Shown here: positions 17,634 through 26,313 of the stretch, in pieces | Layout: every line of letters begins with the position of its first letter | How positions within the stretch are numbered: the first letter of the stretch is position 1 | From: Halobacillus aidingensis | Lineage (GTDB): Bacteria > Bacillota > Bacilli > Bacillales > Halobacillaceae | Assembly (NCBI RefSeq): GCF_900104185.1 | Contig: NZ_FNIZ01000012.1 | Location: 52,038-116,037, forward strand | DNA: 64,000 nt | Direction of reading: 5' to 3' | Translations under genes and position numbers: made by a program | Notes under the pieces: generated by a model | The model's database searches: none | Told to the model about the DNA's origin: nothing | The model's input: only the letters and a program-made list of their open reading frames with translations

Positions 17634-18458
17634 TTATCGTACGTTCATTTCAGATGGTTTCGGGCCTTTACGCTCCCCGCGGTCCAACTTGTTGATGGCA
17701 GCCATGTCGTCAGCTGTCAGGTCAAAATCAAACACGTCGAAGTTTTCTTCGATGCGGGATGGCGTGATAGACTTCGGAATAACGACCGTGTCGTTCTGCA
17801 GGTGCCAGCGGATGATGACTTGCGCTGGCGTTTTGCTGTGCTTTTCAGCGATGGACTGGATCGTATCGTTTTTCAATACTTCTCCCCCTTGCATCAGCGG
17901 GCTCCATGCTTCAAGTAGAATGCCATTGTCGCGGCAGAAGTCTTTCAGCTCGTTTTGTGCCAAGTATGGGTGGCACTCGACCTGGTTGACCGCAGGCTTC
18001 ACTTCACACTCGTCAAGCAGACGCTGCAGGTGATCGATATCGAAGTTACATACGCCGATCGCTTTGACTTTGCCGTCTTTTTGCAGCTGTTCAAGCGCTT
18101 TGTATGTTTCCACGTATTCATCATATTCTGGTGTCGGCCAGTGGATCAAATAAAGGTCCACATAGTCTAACCCAAGTTTATCAAGGCTCGTTTCAAAAGC
18201 CTTCAATGTGTTTTCGTATCCTTGGTCTGTGTTCCAGACTTTTGTCGTAATGAACAATTCGTCACGAGCTACACCACTCTGGCGGATCGCTTCACCGACT
18301 TGTTTTTCGTTCCCATAAATCGCAGCTGTATCAATCGAACGGTAGCCTGTTTCAATCGCTTTTGTAACGGCTGGAACCGCGTCTTTTTCTTCGACTTGCC
18401 AAACACCAAAGCCTAGTTGAGGCATTTCAATGGTGCTATGTAGCGTAACTGTCTTCAT
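17634..18458 (-). CDS. Aldo/keto reductase
   Basis: The 274-residue protein is a normal-length NADPH-dependent AKR. The catalytic tetrad is visible: Asp in RSIDTAAIYGNE, Tyr in the same segment, Lys in FITTKVWN and His in LYLIHWPTP. The NADPH-binding end reads VVIPKSITPSRIEEN. It resembles the YtbE/YvgN group of Bacillus, which reduces aldehydes including methylglyoxal; the substrate here is inferred only at that level. It is monocistronic with its own terminator. Confidence 0.9.
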   Translation of the reverse strand: MKTVTLHSTIEMPQLGFGVWQVEEKDAVPAVTKAIETGYRSIDTAAIYGNEKQVGEAIRQSGVARDELFITTKVWNTDQGYENTLKAFETSLDKLGLDYVDLYLIHWPTPEYDEYVETYKALEQLQKDGKVKAIGVCNFDIDHLQRLLDECEVKPAVNQVECHPYLAQNELKDFCRDNGILLEAWSPLMQGGEVLKNDTIQSIAEKHSKTPAQVIIRWHLQNDTVVIPKSITPSRIEENFDVFDFDLTADDMAAINKLDRGERKGPKPSEMNVR

Positions 18459-18547
18459 TGATCATTCTCCTTTTCTTGTAAAGGTTTTACATGGATAAGT
18501 GTAGCACAGCAAGTCCTCACAAGCTTTTATTCTGCTCATAGACAAGA

Positions 18548-18572
18548 GAAAAACTCCCCGTAGAGGCGGGAA
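18548..18572 (-). terminator. Terminator of the DUF62-type gene
   Basis: ACTTCCCG and CGGGGAGT arms followed by TTTTTCTC on the minus strand, right after the stop codon. Confidence 0.7.
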
Positions 18573-18573
18573 G

Positions 18574-19413
18574 TCATTTTTCAAAAAGAATGATCCAATT
18601 CGATCCTGTGCGTATATTGTAAGCCCTGGCAAACGACCCTTGGTTGATGGCCACCGCTAAATTATCGAGGCTGTTCACATAAACGAGTGGCTCGCCTTTA
18701 TGAGTATCTGCAAACGAACGGCCGAAAGTCATAGAATTATGATAAACCTCATCTCCATTATGCAAAATGGAAACGTTCAGAGTATCACCATATTCAATGT
18801 CCATCTTCTTGAAAAAGTCTCTGGGTATGTTCGTCCAGAGGTTGCCGAAACGGATATCCAGGATGTCAATGATACCCGAGACCGTTGATTCATCGACGGC
18901 AGGCTCTTTCACAGAAATCCGTTCAATCGAGTCAGGATCAAGCGCAGGTCCAACTTCTTCAAAAGTGATAACCCCTGCAGCCAAACGCGCCCCGGTATAG
19001 GCATATATATCACGTCCGTGAAAAGTATAGGACTCCCCTGACCGTGGCAGACGGTTCACTTTTTCATCAATTTCCCTGACTTCAACGATGCCCTCCGTGC
19101 GGGCGATATGGGTCAAGGTTCCATTATCCGGGGTAATGACAAAATGACCGGAACCTGTTTTTACACCAATGCTTTTTCGTGTTGATCCTACTCCAGGGTC
19201 GACTACAGATACGAATACTGTCCCCTCAGACCAGTAGGCCATCGTCTGCCACAGCCGGTAGGATCCTTCCCAAATATTGAAAGGTGGGATGTCGTGCGTC
19301 AAATCGAAGATCGACAATTGATGATCTACAGAATGCGCCACCCCATGCATGGCACTTACGGCTCCATCACTGATTCCAAAATCTGATTGCAAAACTAACG
19401 CTCTCGTCATCAT
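18574..19413 (-). CDS. SAM hydroxide adenosyltransferase (DUF62 family)
   Basis: The 279-residue protein starts at ATG 19413 after AAGGTGGGGGAT (ATG 19410 is also possible). It has the family N-terminus (LVLQSDFGISDGAVSAMHGV), a VVDPGVGSTRKSIGVKT loop and the TPDNGTLTHI segment. Members split S-adenosylmethionine to adenosine and methionine using hydroxide and are related to fluorinases. Fluorinase activity is not implied. It is a single gene. Confidence 0.87.
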   Translation of the reverse strand: MMTRALVLQSDFGISDGAVSAMHGVAHSVDHQLSIFDLTHDIPPFNIWEGSYRLWQTMAYWSEGTVFVSVVDPGVGSTRKSIGVKTGSGHFVITPDNGTLTHIARTEGIVEVREIDEKVNRLPRSGESYTFHGRDIYAYTGARLAAGVITFEEVGPALDPDSIERISVKEPAVDESTVSGIIDILDIRFGNLWTNIPRDFFKKMDIEYGDTLNVSILHNGDEVYHNSMTFGRSFADTHKGEPLVYVNSLDNLAVAINQGSFARAYNIRTGSNWIILFEK

Positions 19414-19471
19414 ATCCCCCACCTTTTCATTAAATAATGAATATTCTAACATATAAAAAAGGCAAATAGAA

Positions 19472-19508
19472 AAAGTACCTGCAAGAACTCAAGGTTTCGC
19501 TGGTACTT
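19472..19508 (-). terminator. Terminator at the end of the yuzB-side membrane protein gene
   Basis: AAAAGTACC and GGTACTTTTTC arms on the minus strand. The stem overlaps the last codons of the membrane protein gene. Confidence 0.7.
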
Positions 19509-19977
19509 TTGGATAAACCGTAATCATCCGGTACATGTAGTAAACAAAGATCGCCATAAAAATAAGGGCGCTGATGGCGTTCGGTACGGTCAAATATTTT
19601 AATAATACGCTCAGAATCAAAGGCAGTGTACAAGCATAGGCGGTCAATTTCCACAGCTGCTGGTACGTAAGCTTCCGCGAAAGAACTTTTCGCATGAGGA
19701 GACTTCCGCCGGCAAGAATGGATACTCCGACAAGGATGAGAAAAACGATCAGCAAAGGGTAGAAAACGAGAAACTGTGCAATATACATCCCTCGTGATAC
19801 CTCTGTCAGGTTCGTCTCTAAATACAATATCGATGTGATCATGTCCGGTAAAAAGAGGAGCAGCAGCAATACGAACAAATAACCGATCGTATGGGTGATG
19901 CCTTTCCGGTTTAAGTGGAACATCGCTTCCTTTTTCGGCAAACGCAAGCTGTTGATCAGTGAATCAAAAAACCCCAT
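19489..19977 (-). CDS. Small integral membrane protein (Yip1/DUF1189-like)
   Basis: The 162-residue protein has a basic N-terminus (LRLPKKEAMFHLNRKGI) and about five hydrophobic helices filling the rest. This resembles DUF1189/Yip1-type Bacillaceae membrane proteins, but I am not certain of the family. The function is unknown. The gene follows the yuzB-like gene by 14 nt on the same strand and may be co-transcribed with it. Confidence 0.65.
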   Translation of the reverse strand: MGFFDSLINSLRLPKKEAMFHLNRKGITHTIGYLFVLLLLLFLPDMITSILYLETNLTEVSRGMYIAQFLVFYPLLIVFLILVGVSILAGGSLLMRKVLSRKLTYQQLWKLTAYACTLPLILSVLLKYLTVPNAISALIFMAIFVYYMYRMITVYPKVPAKP

Positions 19978-19991
19978 GGTCTTCCCCTGCC

Positions 19992-20240
19992 TTATTCAGC
20001 GTAAATCGCTAATTCTTCTTCGATTTTTGCACGGATTTTCTGCAATGCTTCTTCGGGTGTTTTTCCAAATACCCGCTGATTATTGACAAGGGCGTACGGA
20101 CGGAGAGCACACATGCCGCAGAAGGATAGGCATTCACTAATGAGTACCGCCACTTCCGGGTATTCGGATTCAATGATGCTTTCGATATCCATTTCATTGA
20201 TCAAGTTTCCATCACAAACTTCAACAACGACGATTCCCAT
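19992..20240 (-). CDS. yuzB: YuzB-like DUF1450 protein
   Basis: An 82-residue protein of the DUF1450/YuzB family: MGIVVVEVCDGNLINEMDIE, a cysteine cluster SECLSFCGMC, and RPYALVNNQRVFGKTPEEAL. The spacing of four cysteines and the small alpha/beta pattern resemble a thioredoxin-like or iron-sulfur fold, but the role is not established. It precedes a small membrane protein gene on the same strand. Confidence 0.85.
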   Translation of the reverse strand: MGIVVVEVCDGNLINEMDIESIIESEYPEVAVLISECLSFCGMCALRPYALVNNQRVFGKTPEEALQKIRAKIEEELAIYAE

Positions 20241-20273
20241 GGTGCTTCCTCCTTTCTAAGATGTCAGTATCGT

Positions 20274-21206
20274 TTATAAGCCTAAAATCGCGCGTGCATT
20301 CTTTTCATCCTGATGCATTTGTTCAATCAATGCATCCATCCCGTCGAAATTCTCTTCATCGCGCATGTGACGCAGGAATTGGACGGTTACTTTTTGGTCG
20401 TACAAGTCTCCGGAAAAATCCAAGAGGTAAGCTTCGACCTTATACGAATCTCCATTGACCGTTGGACGATAGCCGGCACTAATCAACGTATAATAGTATT
20501 CCGGTGCTTCCTGAACTTTTTTCACGAGCCCGAGGTAGACCCCTGGCTTCACTTTGACATATTCATCAATTCCTCCGACGTTCAATGTCGGAAAGCCTAA
20601 TTGTCTGCCAAGCTGCTCGCCTTTTTCCACGACCCCTGTGATTTCAAAAGGTCGTCCAAGCATCGCCTGAGCCGCTTCCATCCGTCCTTGTGTTACATGC
20701 GTTCGGATATCCGTACTGCTCACTTTTCTGTCGTGAAGCTGGACACCCGGGACGATCGAAACACCGGCACCGATTTGCTGACATAGCTCTGCCAGTCCTT
20801 CAGCGTCCGATCCTCTCCCTTTACCGAAACGGAAATCCTCACCGACGATCACATGGCGGACGTTCAACCGGTTCAAGTGCTGAAGCACGAATTCTTCAGG
20901 AGATGTCTTTGCATATTCTTTTGTAAAATGGACGTGATAATAACGATCGACACCGAATTGCTCCAAACGGGTTTGGCGATCTTCAATCGTCGATAGTGAA
21001 TATTTGAATGATTCATCGCCTCTCAGCACCCATTTCGGGTGATCAGAAAAACCGTACACAGCGATTTTATCTTCCTCTGTCGCCAGTCTTTCTGCCTCCT
21101 GGAGGAGAGACTGATGTCCTAGATGAACACCATCCATTTTCCCGATGATTAATACGACGGGCTCTGAGTTGTTAGGCGGTTGTCCTTGTACTTCAATCAT
21201 TTCCAT
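20274..21206 (-). CDS. RibF-like riboflavin kinase / FAD synthetase paralog
   Basis: The protein of about 310 residues has two domains. The N-terminal nucleotidyltransferase part reads IIGKMDGVHLGHQSLL (the usual FDGVHxGH reads MDGVHLGH), with GEDFRFGKGRGSD and SSTDIR. The C-terminal part is a riboflavin kinase (GRPFEITGVVEKGEQLGRQL, FPTLN). It would convert riboflavin to FMN and FAD. In Bacillaceae the main ribF sits beside truB and rpsO, so this separate copy may be a second, specialised enzyme (inference). The start is ATG 21206; a TTG at 21212 lies closer to AAGGGG. Confidence 0.8.
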   Translation of the reverse strand: MEMIEVQGQPPNNSEPVVLIIGKMDGVHLGHQSLLQEAERLATEEDKIAVYGFSDHPKWVLRGDESFKYSLSTIEDRQTRLEQFGVDRYYHVHFTKEYAKTSPEEFVLQHLNRLNVRHVIVGEDFRFGKGRGSDAEGLAELCQQIGAGVSIVPGVQLHDRKVSSTDIRTHVTQGRMEAAQAMLGRPFEITGVVEKGEQLGRQLGFPTLNVGGIDEYVKVKPGVYLGLVKKVQEAPEYYYTLISAGYRPTVNGDSYKVEAYLLDFSGDLYDQKVTVQFLRHMRDEENFDGMDALIEQMHQDEKNARAILGL

Positions 21207-21347
21207 TTGCAAAGCATCCCCTTCAACCTGTTGATTAAACCTATTAATTATATAATATCCATTCTTATTTAATCAACCTTTATCACTTTTTGCAATCATT
21301 CTGCCCCTTTATTTGTTATGATGAACAAAAAAAGGGGCGTGTAGTCG

Positions 21348-21887
21348 ATGATTGAAAAAGCGAAAGCATTCGCAGCCAAAGCCCATCAGGGGCAAAAGCG
21401 CAAAAACGCTTCGGAAGACTATGTGGTCCATCCTATCCGGGTGGCGGATCTCTTAAAACAGGCCGGATTCCGTGAAGAGCTGATTTGTGCCGGCTACCTC
21501 CATGATGTGGTCGAAGACACCAGCTACACCCTCAAGGATATTGAAAGTGAATTCGGTAGGGACATCAGAGATCTCGTCGCTGCTCATACGGAAGATAAAA
21601 ACAAGTCATGGCAAGAAAGAAAACAACATACGATCGACACCGTCAGGGAAGCTTCGCTTGAATTGAAAGCGTTGATTATAGCTGACAAGCTGGATAACTT
21701 ACGCTCTCTGCAACAAGACATCGAAACCTATGGGAACGAGGTTTGGAAAAACTTTAACGCGGGTCCCGATGCACAGAAATGGTACAATCAATCCATCGCT
21801 GCCGTGATGACAAACGGACTGAATCCTGAAGAGGTCCCGGATTACTTTTGCGAGTACAAACATTTCGTTGAACAAACGTTTGATTAA
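21348..21887 (+). CDS. HD-domain (p)ppGpp hydrolase-like protein
   Basis: The 179-residue stand-alone HD protein has the RelA/SpoT-type hydrolase pattern. The first metal histidine is in DYVVHPIRVADLL, the HD pair in GYLHDVVEDT, and a late Asp in ADKLDNLRSL. The ED pair after the HD is typical of alarmone hydrolases. No synthetase, TGS or ACT domain is present, so it looks like a small alarmone hydrolase, possibly of MESH1 type. Another nucleotide substrate cannot be excluded. A clear terminator follows. Confidence 0.82.
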   Translation: MIEKAKAFAAKAHQGQKRKNASEDYVVHPIRVADLLKQAGFREELICAGYLHDVVEDTSYTLKDIESEFGRDIRDLVAAHTEDKNKSWQERKQHTIDTVREASLELKALIIADKLDNLRSLQQDIETYGNEVWKNFNAGPDAQKWYNQSIAAVMTNGLNPEEVPDYFCEYKHFVEQTFD

Positions 21888-21894
21888 CAGAAAA

Positions 21895-21930
21895 ACATCC
21901 AGTCTCAGGGGGAACGAGACTGGATGTTTT
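21895..21930. terminator. Bidirectional terminator
   Basis: ACATCCAGTCTC and GAGACTGGATGTTTT arms lie between the convergent HD gene and the MurE-like gene. Confidence 0.9.
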
Positions 21931-23422
21931 ATTGAGCGACCGATGGGTAAAAGCTCTCGATAATTTTTTCATCCGAGTGAGGAATCTCTTCACCTTTGAC
22001 GATTTGCGAATTGTTGATGCAGCCACTCGTCAAAAGAATAATATCTCCTTCCTCACCTAACTGCATGGATTTACGAACACCTTCTTCTCTCGTGAGTGTT
22101 GGATGAATGTTCGAAGCATTTGGATTAGTAAAGCCAGTCATCACTTGATCGACCACGGATTGCGGGTCATGATAGCCAGGGTGATCGACCGTGACGATCA
22201 CTTCATCCGCTTTTCCTTCAATCGTTTTTGCCATCTTGGGCATTTTGTTGAAATCCCGGATGCCAATGCCTGCAATCATGACAATTAAACGTCTGTGGTC
22301 AAGCTTCTTGACCTCCTCCAGCAACCTGTTCAAGGCTACGGGTGTATGCGCGTAATCTAAAATCACTGTTTGCTTCAGCGGCGTATCAATGACCTGGAAT
22401 CGCCCTTCCGGCCCTTCCATATTTGGAAGCACGTCCAACACTTCCTCCCAAGAATAGTTCAGATGAAATGCTGTAGCGATCGCGGCCAGTACGTTCGCGA
22501 CATTGTAAGTGCCATAGACGGGAACGTAGACTTTTTTCGTGTCTCCCTTATAGGTAAGGTCGAACAGAGACCCCTTTTTCATAACCTCAATGTTTTCTGC
22601 TGACAAATCAGCCTGTGGGTGACCTTCGATACTGTATGTCAGAAGACCATCCTTCCCCATCGCTAACAGCTCAGGAGCCATTCCTTCATCATCGATATTG
22701 ACAACACGGTGGTTCGCCTGGTTGAACAAACGCATTTTACATTCCCTGTAATGATCAATCGTCCTGTGGTATTCCAAATGCTCTTCAGAAAAATTCGTAT
22801 GGACAGCCACATCATATTGAATGCCCTCCACCCTGCACTGATCGAGAGCAATGGAAGATACCTCCATCACTGCCCCTTCATCGTCCAAGTTTCTGAGGTC
22901 ACGGAAAATCCGGTGTAGATCCAGGGATTCAGGCGTTGTTGGCGTACTTTTCTTATATTGTAATTTCCGTTTTGATGACCATATCCCCGTCGTGCCAATC
23001 GAACCAGTCGGAAGGCCAAGCAAGGTCAATAGTGACCGGATATAGGCTGTGACTGTCGTCTTGCCGTTCGTTCCTGTTACCCCAATGGTTTTCAGTTCTT
23101 CATCTGCAAAGCCGAAGAAATCCTTTGAAAAAACAGACATGACGGAACGGACATTGTCTACAAGTAAGAAAGTTGTACGGTCATAGATTTGTGAAAGCTC
23201 CTCCAACACCTTTTCATCACTGCCGATGATTGTGGCAGCTCCCAGGCCGATGGCTTCTTCAATATATTCATGACCATCAAAATTCTCCCCTTTCAAACAA
23301 AAAAAAGCGGCTGCTGGTTCGACTCTTTTTGAATGAAAAGCAAGAGTTCTCACCTCTTGTTGAAGGGGGCCGTAAATATGTTTGATATGAAGTTTTTTTA
23401 TATTTTCGAATTGTATCTTCAT
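21929..23422 (-). CDS. MurE-like Mur ligase outside the dcw cluster
   Basis: The protein of about 497 residues has the three Mur-ligase domains: an N-terminal UDP-binding part, the ATP loop GVTGTNGKTT, then AVHTNFSEEHLEYH, EGRFQVI and the C-terminal LDYAHTP. MurE adds the third residue of the peptidoglycan stem. The specificity motif, DNPR for meso-DAP and DNPA for lysine, reads DHPG here, so the amino acid used is uncertain. The gene stands alone rather than with mraY/murD. It may be a second MurE or a ligase of another stem type. ATG 23422 follows GAGG; 23428 is possible. Confidence 0.82.
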   Translation of the reverse strand: MKIQFENIKKLHIKHIYGPLQQEVRTLAFHSKRVEPAAAFFCLKGENFDGHEYIEEAIGLGAATIIGSDEKVLEELSQIYDRTTFLLVDNVRSVMSVFSKDFFGFADEELKTIGVTGTNGKTTVTAYIRSLLTLLGLPTGSIGTTGIWSSKRKLQYKKSTPTTPESLDLHRIFRDLRNLDDEGAVMEVSSIALDQCRVEGIQYDVAVHTNFSEEHLEYHRTIDHYRECKMRLFNQANHRVVNIDDEGMAPELLAMGKDGLLTYSIEGHPQADLSAENIEVMKKGSLFDLTYKGDTKKVYVPVYGTYNVANVLAAIATAFHLNYSWEEVLDVLPNMEGPEGRFQVIDTPLKQTVILDYAHTPVALNRLLEEVKKLDHRRLIVMIAGIGIRDFNKMPKMAKTIEGKADEVIVTVDHPGYHDPQSVVDQVMTGFTNPNASNIHPTLTREEGVRKSMQLGEEGDIILLTSGCINNSQIVKGEEIPHSDEKIIESFYPSVAQ

Positions 23423-23626
23423 AGCCATTATCCTCACTCATTATATATGGTTTATCGTCGTCTTTTCGTAGCAAAAGTATGTATGGAAGGACGGGTGGTT
23501 TTGACGGAAACAAAGCCACTATTTACCGTACGACCATGACATACGTTTCCCTTTCCTCACCTAGCCGCAAACGCAAAAGACCCACACACAACAAAAACGG
23601 TCCACTCAGCCTACATATCTTCCAAA

Positions 23627-23671
23627 TAAAACCACACCAGGTCATCCATTATTTGGATGACCTGGTGTGGA
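23627..23671 (-). terminator. Long palindrome acting as cadA terminator
   Basis: CACACCAGGTCATCCA and TGGATGACCTGGTGTG form a 16-bp perfect stem. On the minus strand it is followed by GTTTTATTT, 18 nt past the cadA stop. It shares ATGACCTGG with repeats at 9966, 34266 and 45620. Confidence 0.75.
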
Positions 23672-23688
23672 AGATAAATCCATATGAG

Positions 23689-25755
23689 TCACTCATCTTT
23701 CATAAGAAGGATGGTCAGACTGATGAGCGTGACAAGAATCGTTGCTCCCATATCAGCTAGAATGGCGAACCAAAGGGTGAGCCATCCTGGAATCGTGAGA
23801 AGAAGGGCGATCACTTTCAAGCCGAGGGCGATACCAATATTCCATTTGACGACGGCATTCACCCGTTTCGCAATTCGGAATGCATTCGGCAGTTTGCCGA
23901 GGTGGTCCTGCATGAGAACGATATCGGCAGTTTCAATCGCACTGTCCGTTCCTTTCCCCATCGCAATCCCTAAATCAGCCATCGCGAGAGCAGGCGCATC
24001 ATTAATCCCGTCTCCAATCATGGCGAGTTTGGAGTTTCTTTTTAATTCGTCGACTTTTTCTACTTTCTGATCTGGCAAGAGCTGTGCATGGACATCGGTG
24101 ACACCGATCTCTGCAGCCACTTTTCCAGCCGTCTTCTCGTGGTCACCGGTCAACATGATCGTATGTTTGATGCCTAAGGAATGGAGACGTTTCACAAGGG
24201 TACGGCTTTCTTCCCGCACTTCATCCGCTACTCCGAACATCCCGAGTACTTCTTTTTCGTCAGAAATGATAACAAGGGTGAATCCATCTTCTTTCAGCTT
24301 GTCGATGTCTGCTTTTACATCCTCTGAGACAGTTAAATGCGTCAATGTCTGTTCGCTTCCCACATAGTACGTCTTTTCTTCAATGACCGCTCGAACGCCT
24401 TTCCCAGGAATCGTATCAACAGAGGAAGGTTCCAAAGAATTCGCCTGTTGAACACGTGAATCTTCTAAGATCGCTCTCGCAATCGGATGGGAGGAATTTC
24501 TTTCAACAGCTTGAGCAACTGAAAAGAAACGCCCCTCTTCATAAACATTCACTGCGTGGACCTTAGGTTCTCCTTTTGTCAGCGTACCCGTCTTATCAAA
24601 AGCAATGCTTTCAATTTTTCCAAGCTGTTCAAGAAAAGCTCCACCTTTGACGAGAATGCCATTCCGCGCATTTTTCGTAATTCCGGAGAGAATCGCAATG
24701 GGAGAGGACAAAATCAATGCACATGGGCAGCCGACAATAAGAACCGCCAGTCCCTGATAAAAAGAACCTCCCCAGGTTGCAGAGAAAAGTAATGGTGGAA
24801 ATACCATGACAAGACCGGCAATGACCATGATCAACGGTGTATAGTATTTAGCGAATCTGTTGATGAAAAGCTCTGTCGGTGTCTTCCTCTCCTGTGCTTC
24901 TTCCACTAACTGAAGAATTTTAGCGAGGGAAGAGTCATTGTAGGCCTTGGAGATTTCCACCTTCAACAACCCTTCGTTATTAATGCTGCCACCAAATAGC
25001 TTTTCACCAGGCTTCTTGTCTACAGGCAGAGACTCCCCGGTGATCGCTGCTTCATTCACAGAGCTGTAGCCAGCCGAGACCATACCGTCTGATGGGATTT
25101 TTTCACCCGCTTTTACAAGGACAAGATCTCCCTCTTTTAAATCTTCAATTCCTACGACTTCTTCCGTTCCATCTGCGAGAAGACGGGTCGCTTGTTTAGG
25201 CGCGACCTTCAATAACTGCTCCATCGAGCTACGCGCCTTTTCCATTCCGAGGCCTTCCAAATATTCATTCAGCCCGAACAAAATGGCTACAAGGGTCGCT
25301 TCTTTCCATTCCCCGATGGCCACCGCTCCGATGAGAGCAATCGTCATCAGCGTATCGATGTTAAACTTCAGCCGGGTTAAATTTTTCAAACCTTTCCAGA
25401 ATGTCTGATACCCACTGATCGCAATCGCGGCCAAATACATCCCGATCATGACGAAAGGGGCAACCATTCCTTCCAATAAAAAGGTCGCACCGAAGATGAG
25501 CGAGGAAATAATGACGAGCTGCTTCATGTTCGGACCATGACTATGATCGTGGGCGTCTTCATCATCGACAAGAGAAGCGCCGTCGGATTTCAAAATCCGG
25601 CGTACTTTCTCCATATCGACGCCGTCTTGAACTCTTAATTTGCTCGATGAAAACTGAAGCTCGGAGTCTTCCCCGTGGTTGAGCTTGCGGATTTCCTCTT
25701 CCATTTCTGCTGCGCAATTCGCGCATGATAAACCTTGCAGTTTGTATTCCTTCAT
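23689..25755 (-). CDS. cadA: Zn2+/Cd2+/Co2+/Pb2+-exporting P-type ATPase
   Basis: The 688-residue P1B ATPase begins with a heavy-metal-associated domain (GLSCANCAAEME; residues 8-19). It has a histidine-rich linker (DAHDHSHG), the actuator TGES, the transmembrane CPC motif (VGCPCALILSSP), the phosphorylation site DKTGTLT and the hinge GDGINDAP. The last helices carry LKVIALLLTI and LADMGATILV, the lysine and aspartate pattern of the P1B-2 zinc/cadmium subgroup. It exports divalent soft metals at the membrane. The ArsR-type repressor gene is 14 nt upstream, in the same operon. Confidence 0.92.
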   Translation of the reverse strand: MKEYKLQGLSCANCAAEMEEEIRKLNHGEDSELQFSSSKLRVQDGVDMEKVRRILKSDGASLVDDEDAHDHSHGPNMKQLVIISSLIFGATFLLEGMVAPFVMIGMYLAAIAISGYQTFWKGLKNLTRLKFNIDTLMTIALIGAVAIGEWKEATLVAILFGLNEYLEGLGMEKARSSMEQLLKVAPKQATRLLADGTEEVVGIEDLKEGDLVLVKAGEKIPSDGMVSAGYSSVNEAAITGESLPVDKKPGEKLFGGSINNEGLLKVEISKAYNDSSLAKILQLVEEAQERKTPTELFINRFAKYYTPLIMVIAGLVMVFPPLLFSATWGGSFYQGLAVLIVGCPCALILSSPIAILSGITKNARNGILVKGGAFLEQLGKIESIAFDKTGTLTKGEPKVHAVNVYEEGRFFSVAQAVERNSSHPIARAILEDSRVQQANSLEPSSVDTIPGKGVRAVIEEKTYYVGSEQTLTHLTVSEDVKADIDKLKEDGFTLVIISDEKEVLGMFGVADEVREESRTLVKRLHSLGIKHTIMLTGDHEKTAGKVAAEIGVTDVHAQLLPDQKVEKVDELKRNSKLAMIGDGINDAPALAMADLGIAMGKGTDSAIETADIVLMQDHLGKLPNAFRIAKRVNAVVKWNIGIALGLKVIALLLTIPGWLTLWFAILADMGATILVTLISLTILLMKDE

Positions 25756-25769
25756 TCTCTTTCTCCCCT

Positions 25770-26108
25770 TTAATGGTGAAGAGCGTGATTGATGGTTTGT
25801 TGCAATAGATCGATGACGTGTTCATCATCGTGGGAATAAAATAATGTTGTACCCGCTCTTCGATACTTCACCAAGCGTAGATTTTTTAGAAACCGCAGTT
25901 GGTGGGAAACGGTCGATTGGCGAAGTTCTAATGTATCGGCAATTTGATTGACGGACATTTCTTGTTCACATAGTAAATGTAGGATTCTGATTCGTGTCGG
26001 ATCGGACAACGCCTTGAATGTCTGGGAAACAACGAACAATGTCTCTTCATCCAGTTCATTGACGTGGTTTTTCTCCTGATCTTCTCGTTTATTTTTGTCT
26101 TCACTCAT
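25770..26108 (-). CDS. ArsR/SmtB family metal-sensing repressor (CzrA-like)
   Basis: The 112-residue protein starts at ATG 26108 after AAGGAAGGTG; a longer frame to 26144 covers the operator. The winged helix is clear ([20 protein letters not shown], then [19 protein letters not shown]). The C-terminal helix carries [19 protein letters not shown], the Asp-His...His-x2-His set of alpha-5 zinc sensors such as SmtB and CzrA. Zinc or similar ions would release it from DNA and induce cadA. Alpha-3 cysteines of cadmium/lead sensors are absent. Confidence 0.9.
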   Translation of the reverse strand: MSEDKNKREDQEKNHVNELDEETLFVVSQTFKALSDPTRIRILHLLCEQEMSVNQIADTLELRQSTVSHQLRFLKNLRLVKYRRAGTTLFYSHDDEHVIDLLQQTINHALHH

Positions 26109-26123
26109 GAAATCGACACCTTC

Positions 26124-26150
26124 CTTATATGCGCATATATTCATATATAC
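26124..26150 (-). promoter_or_regulatory. Candidate ArsR/CzrA operator
   Basis: On the minus strand, ATATGAATATATGCGCATAT contains an ATATG-N10-CATAT inverted repeat and a perfect ATATGCGCATAT core, 16-40 nt before the repressor start. It fits the AT-rich SmtB/CzrA box and suggests autoregulation of repressor and cadA. Confidence 0.6.
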
Positions 26151-26313
26151 ACTTATCGTATGCTTTAGCCTTCCATTTTGTCAATGTATGCTCGCCTATG
26201 TTTTATACATTTCAAAACGGGAAATTCAATCTATGTGCGACAAAGCAGAATGTTTGTCACAGTTAATTTTCACATATTAAAATAACATTCACTACCAAAG
26301 GAGGAGTACAATC

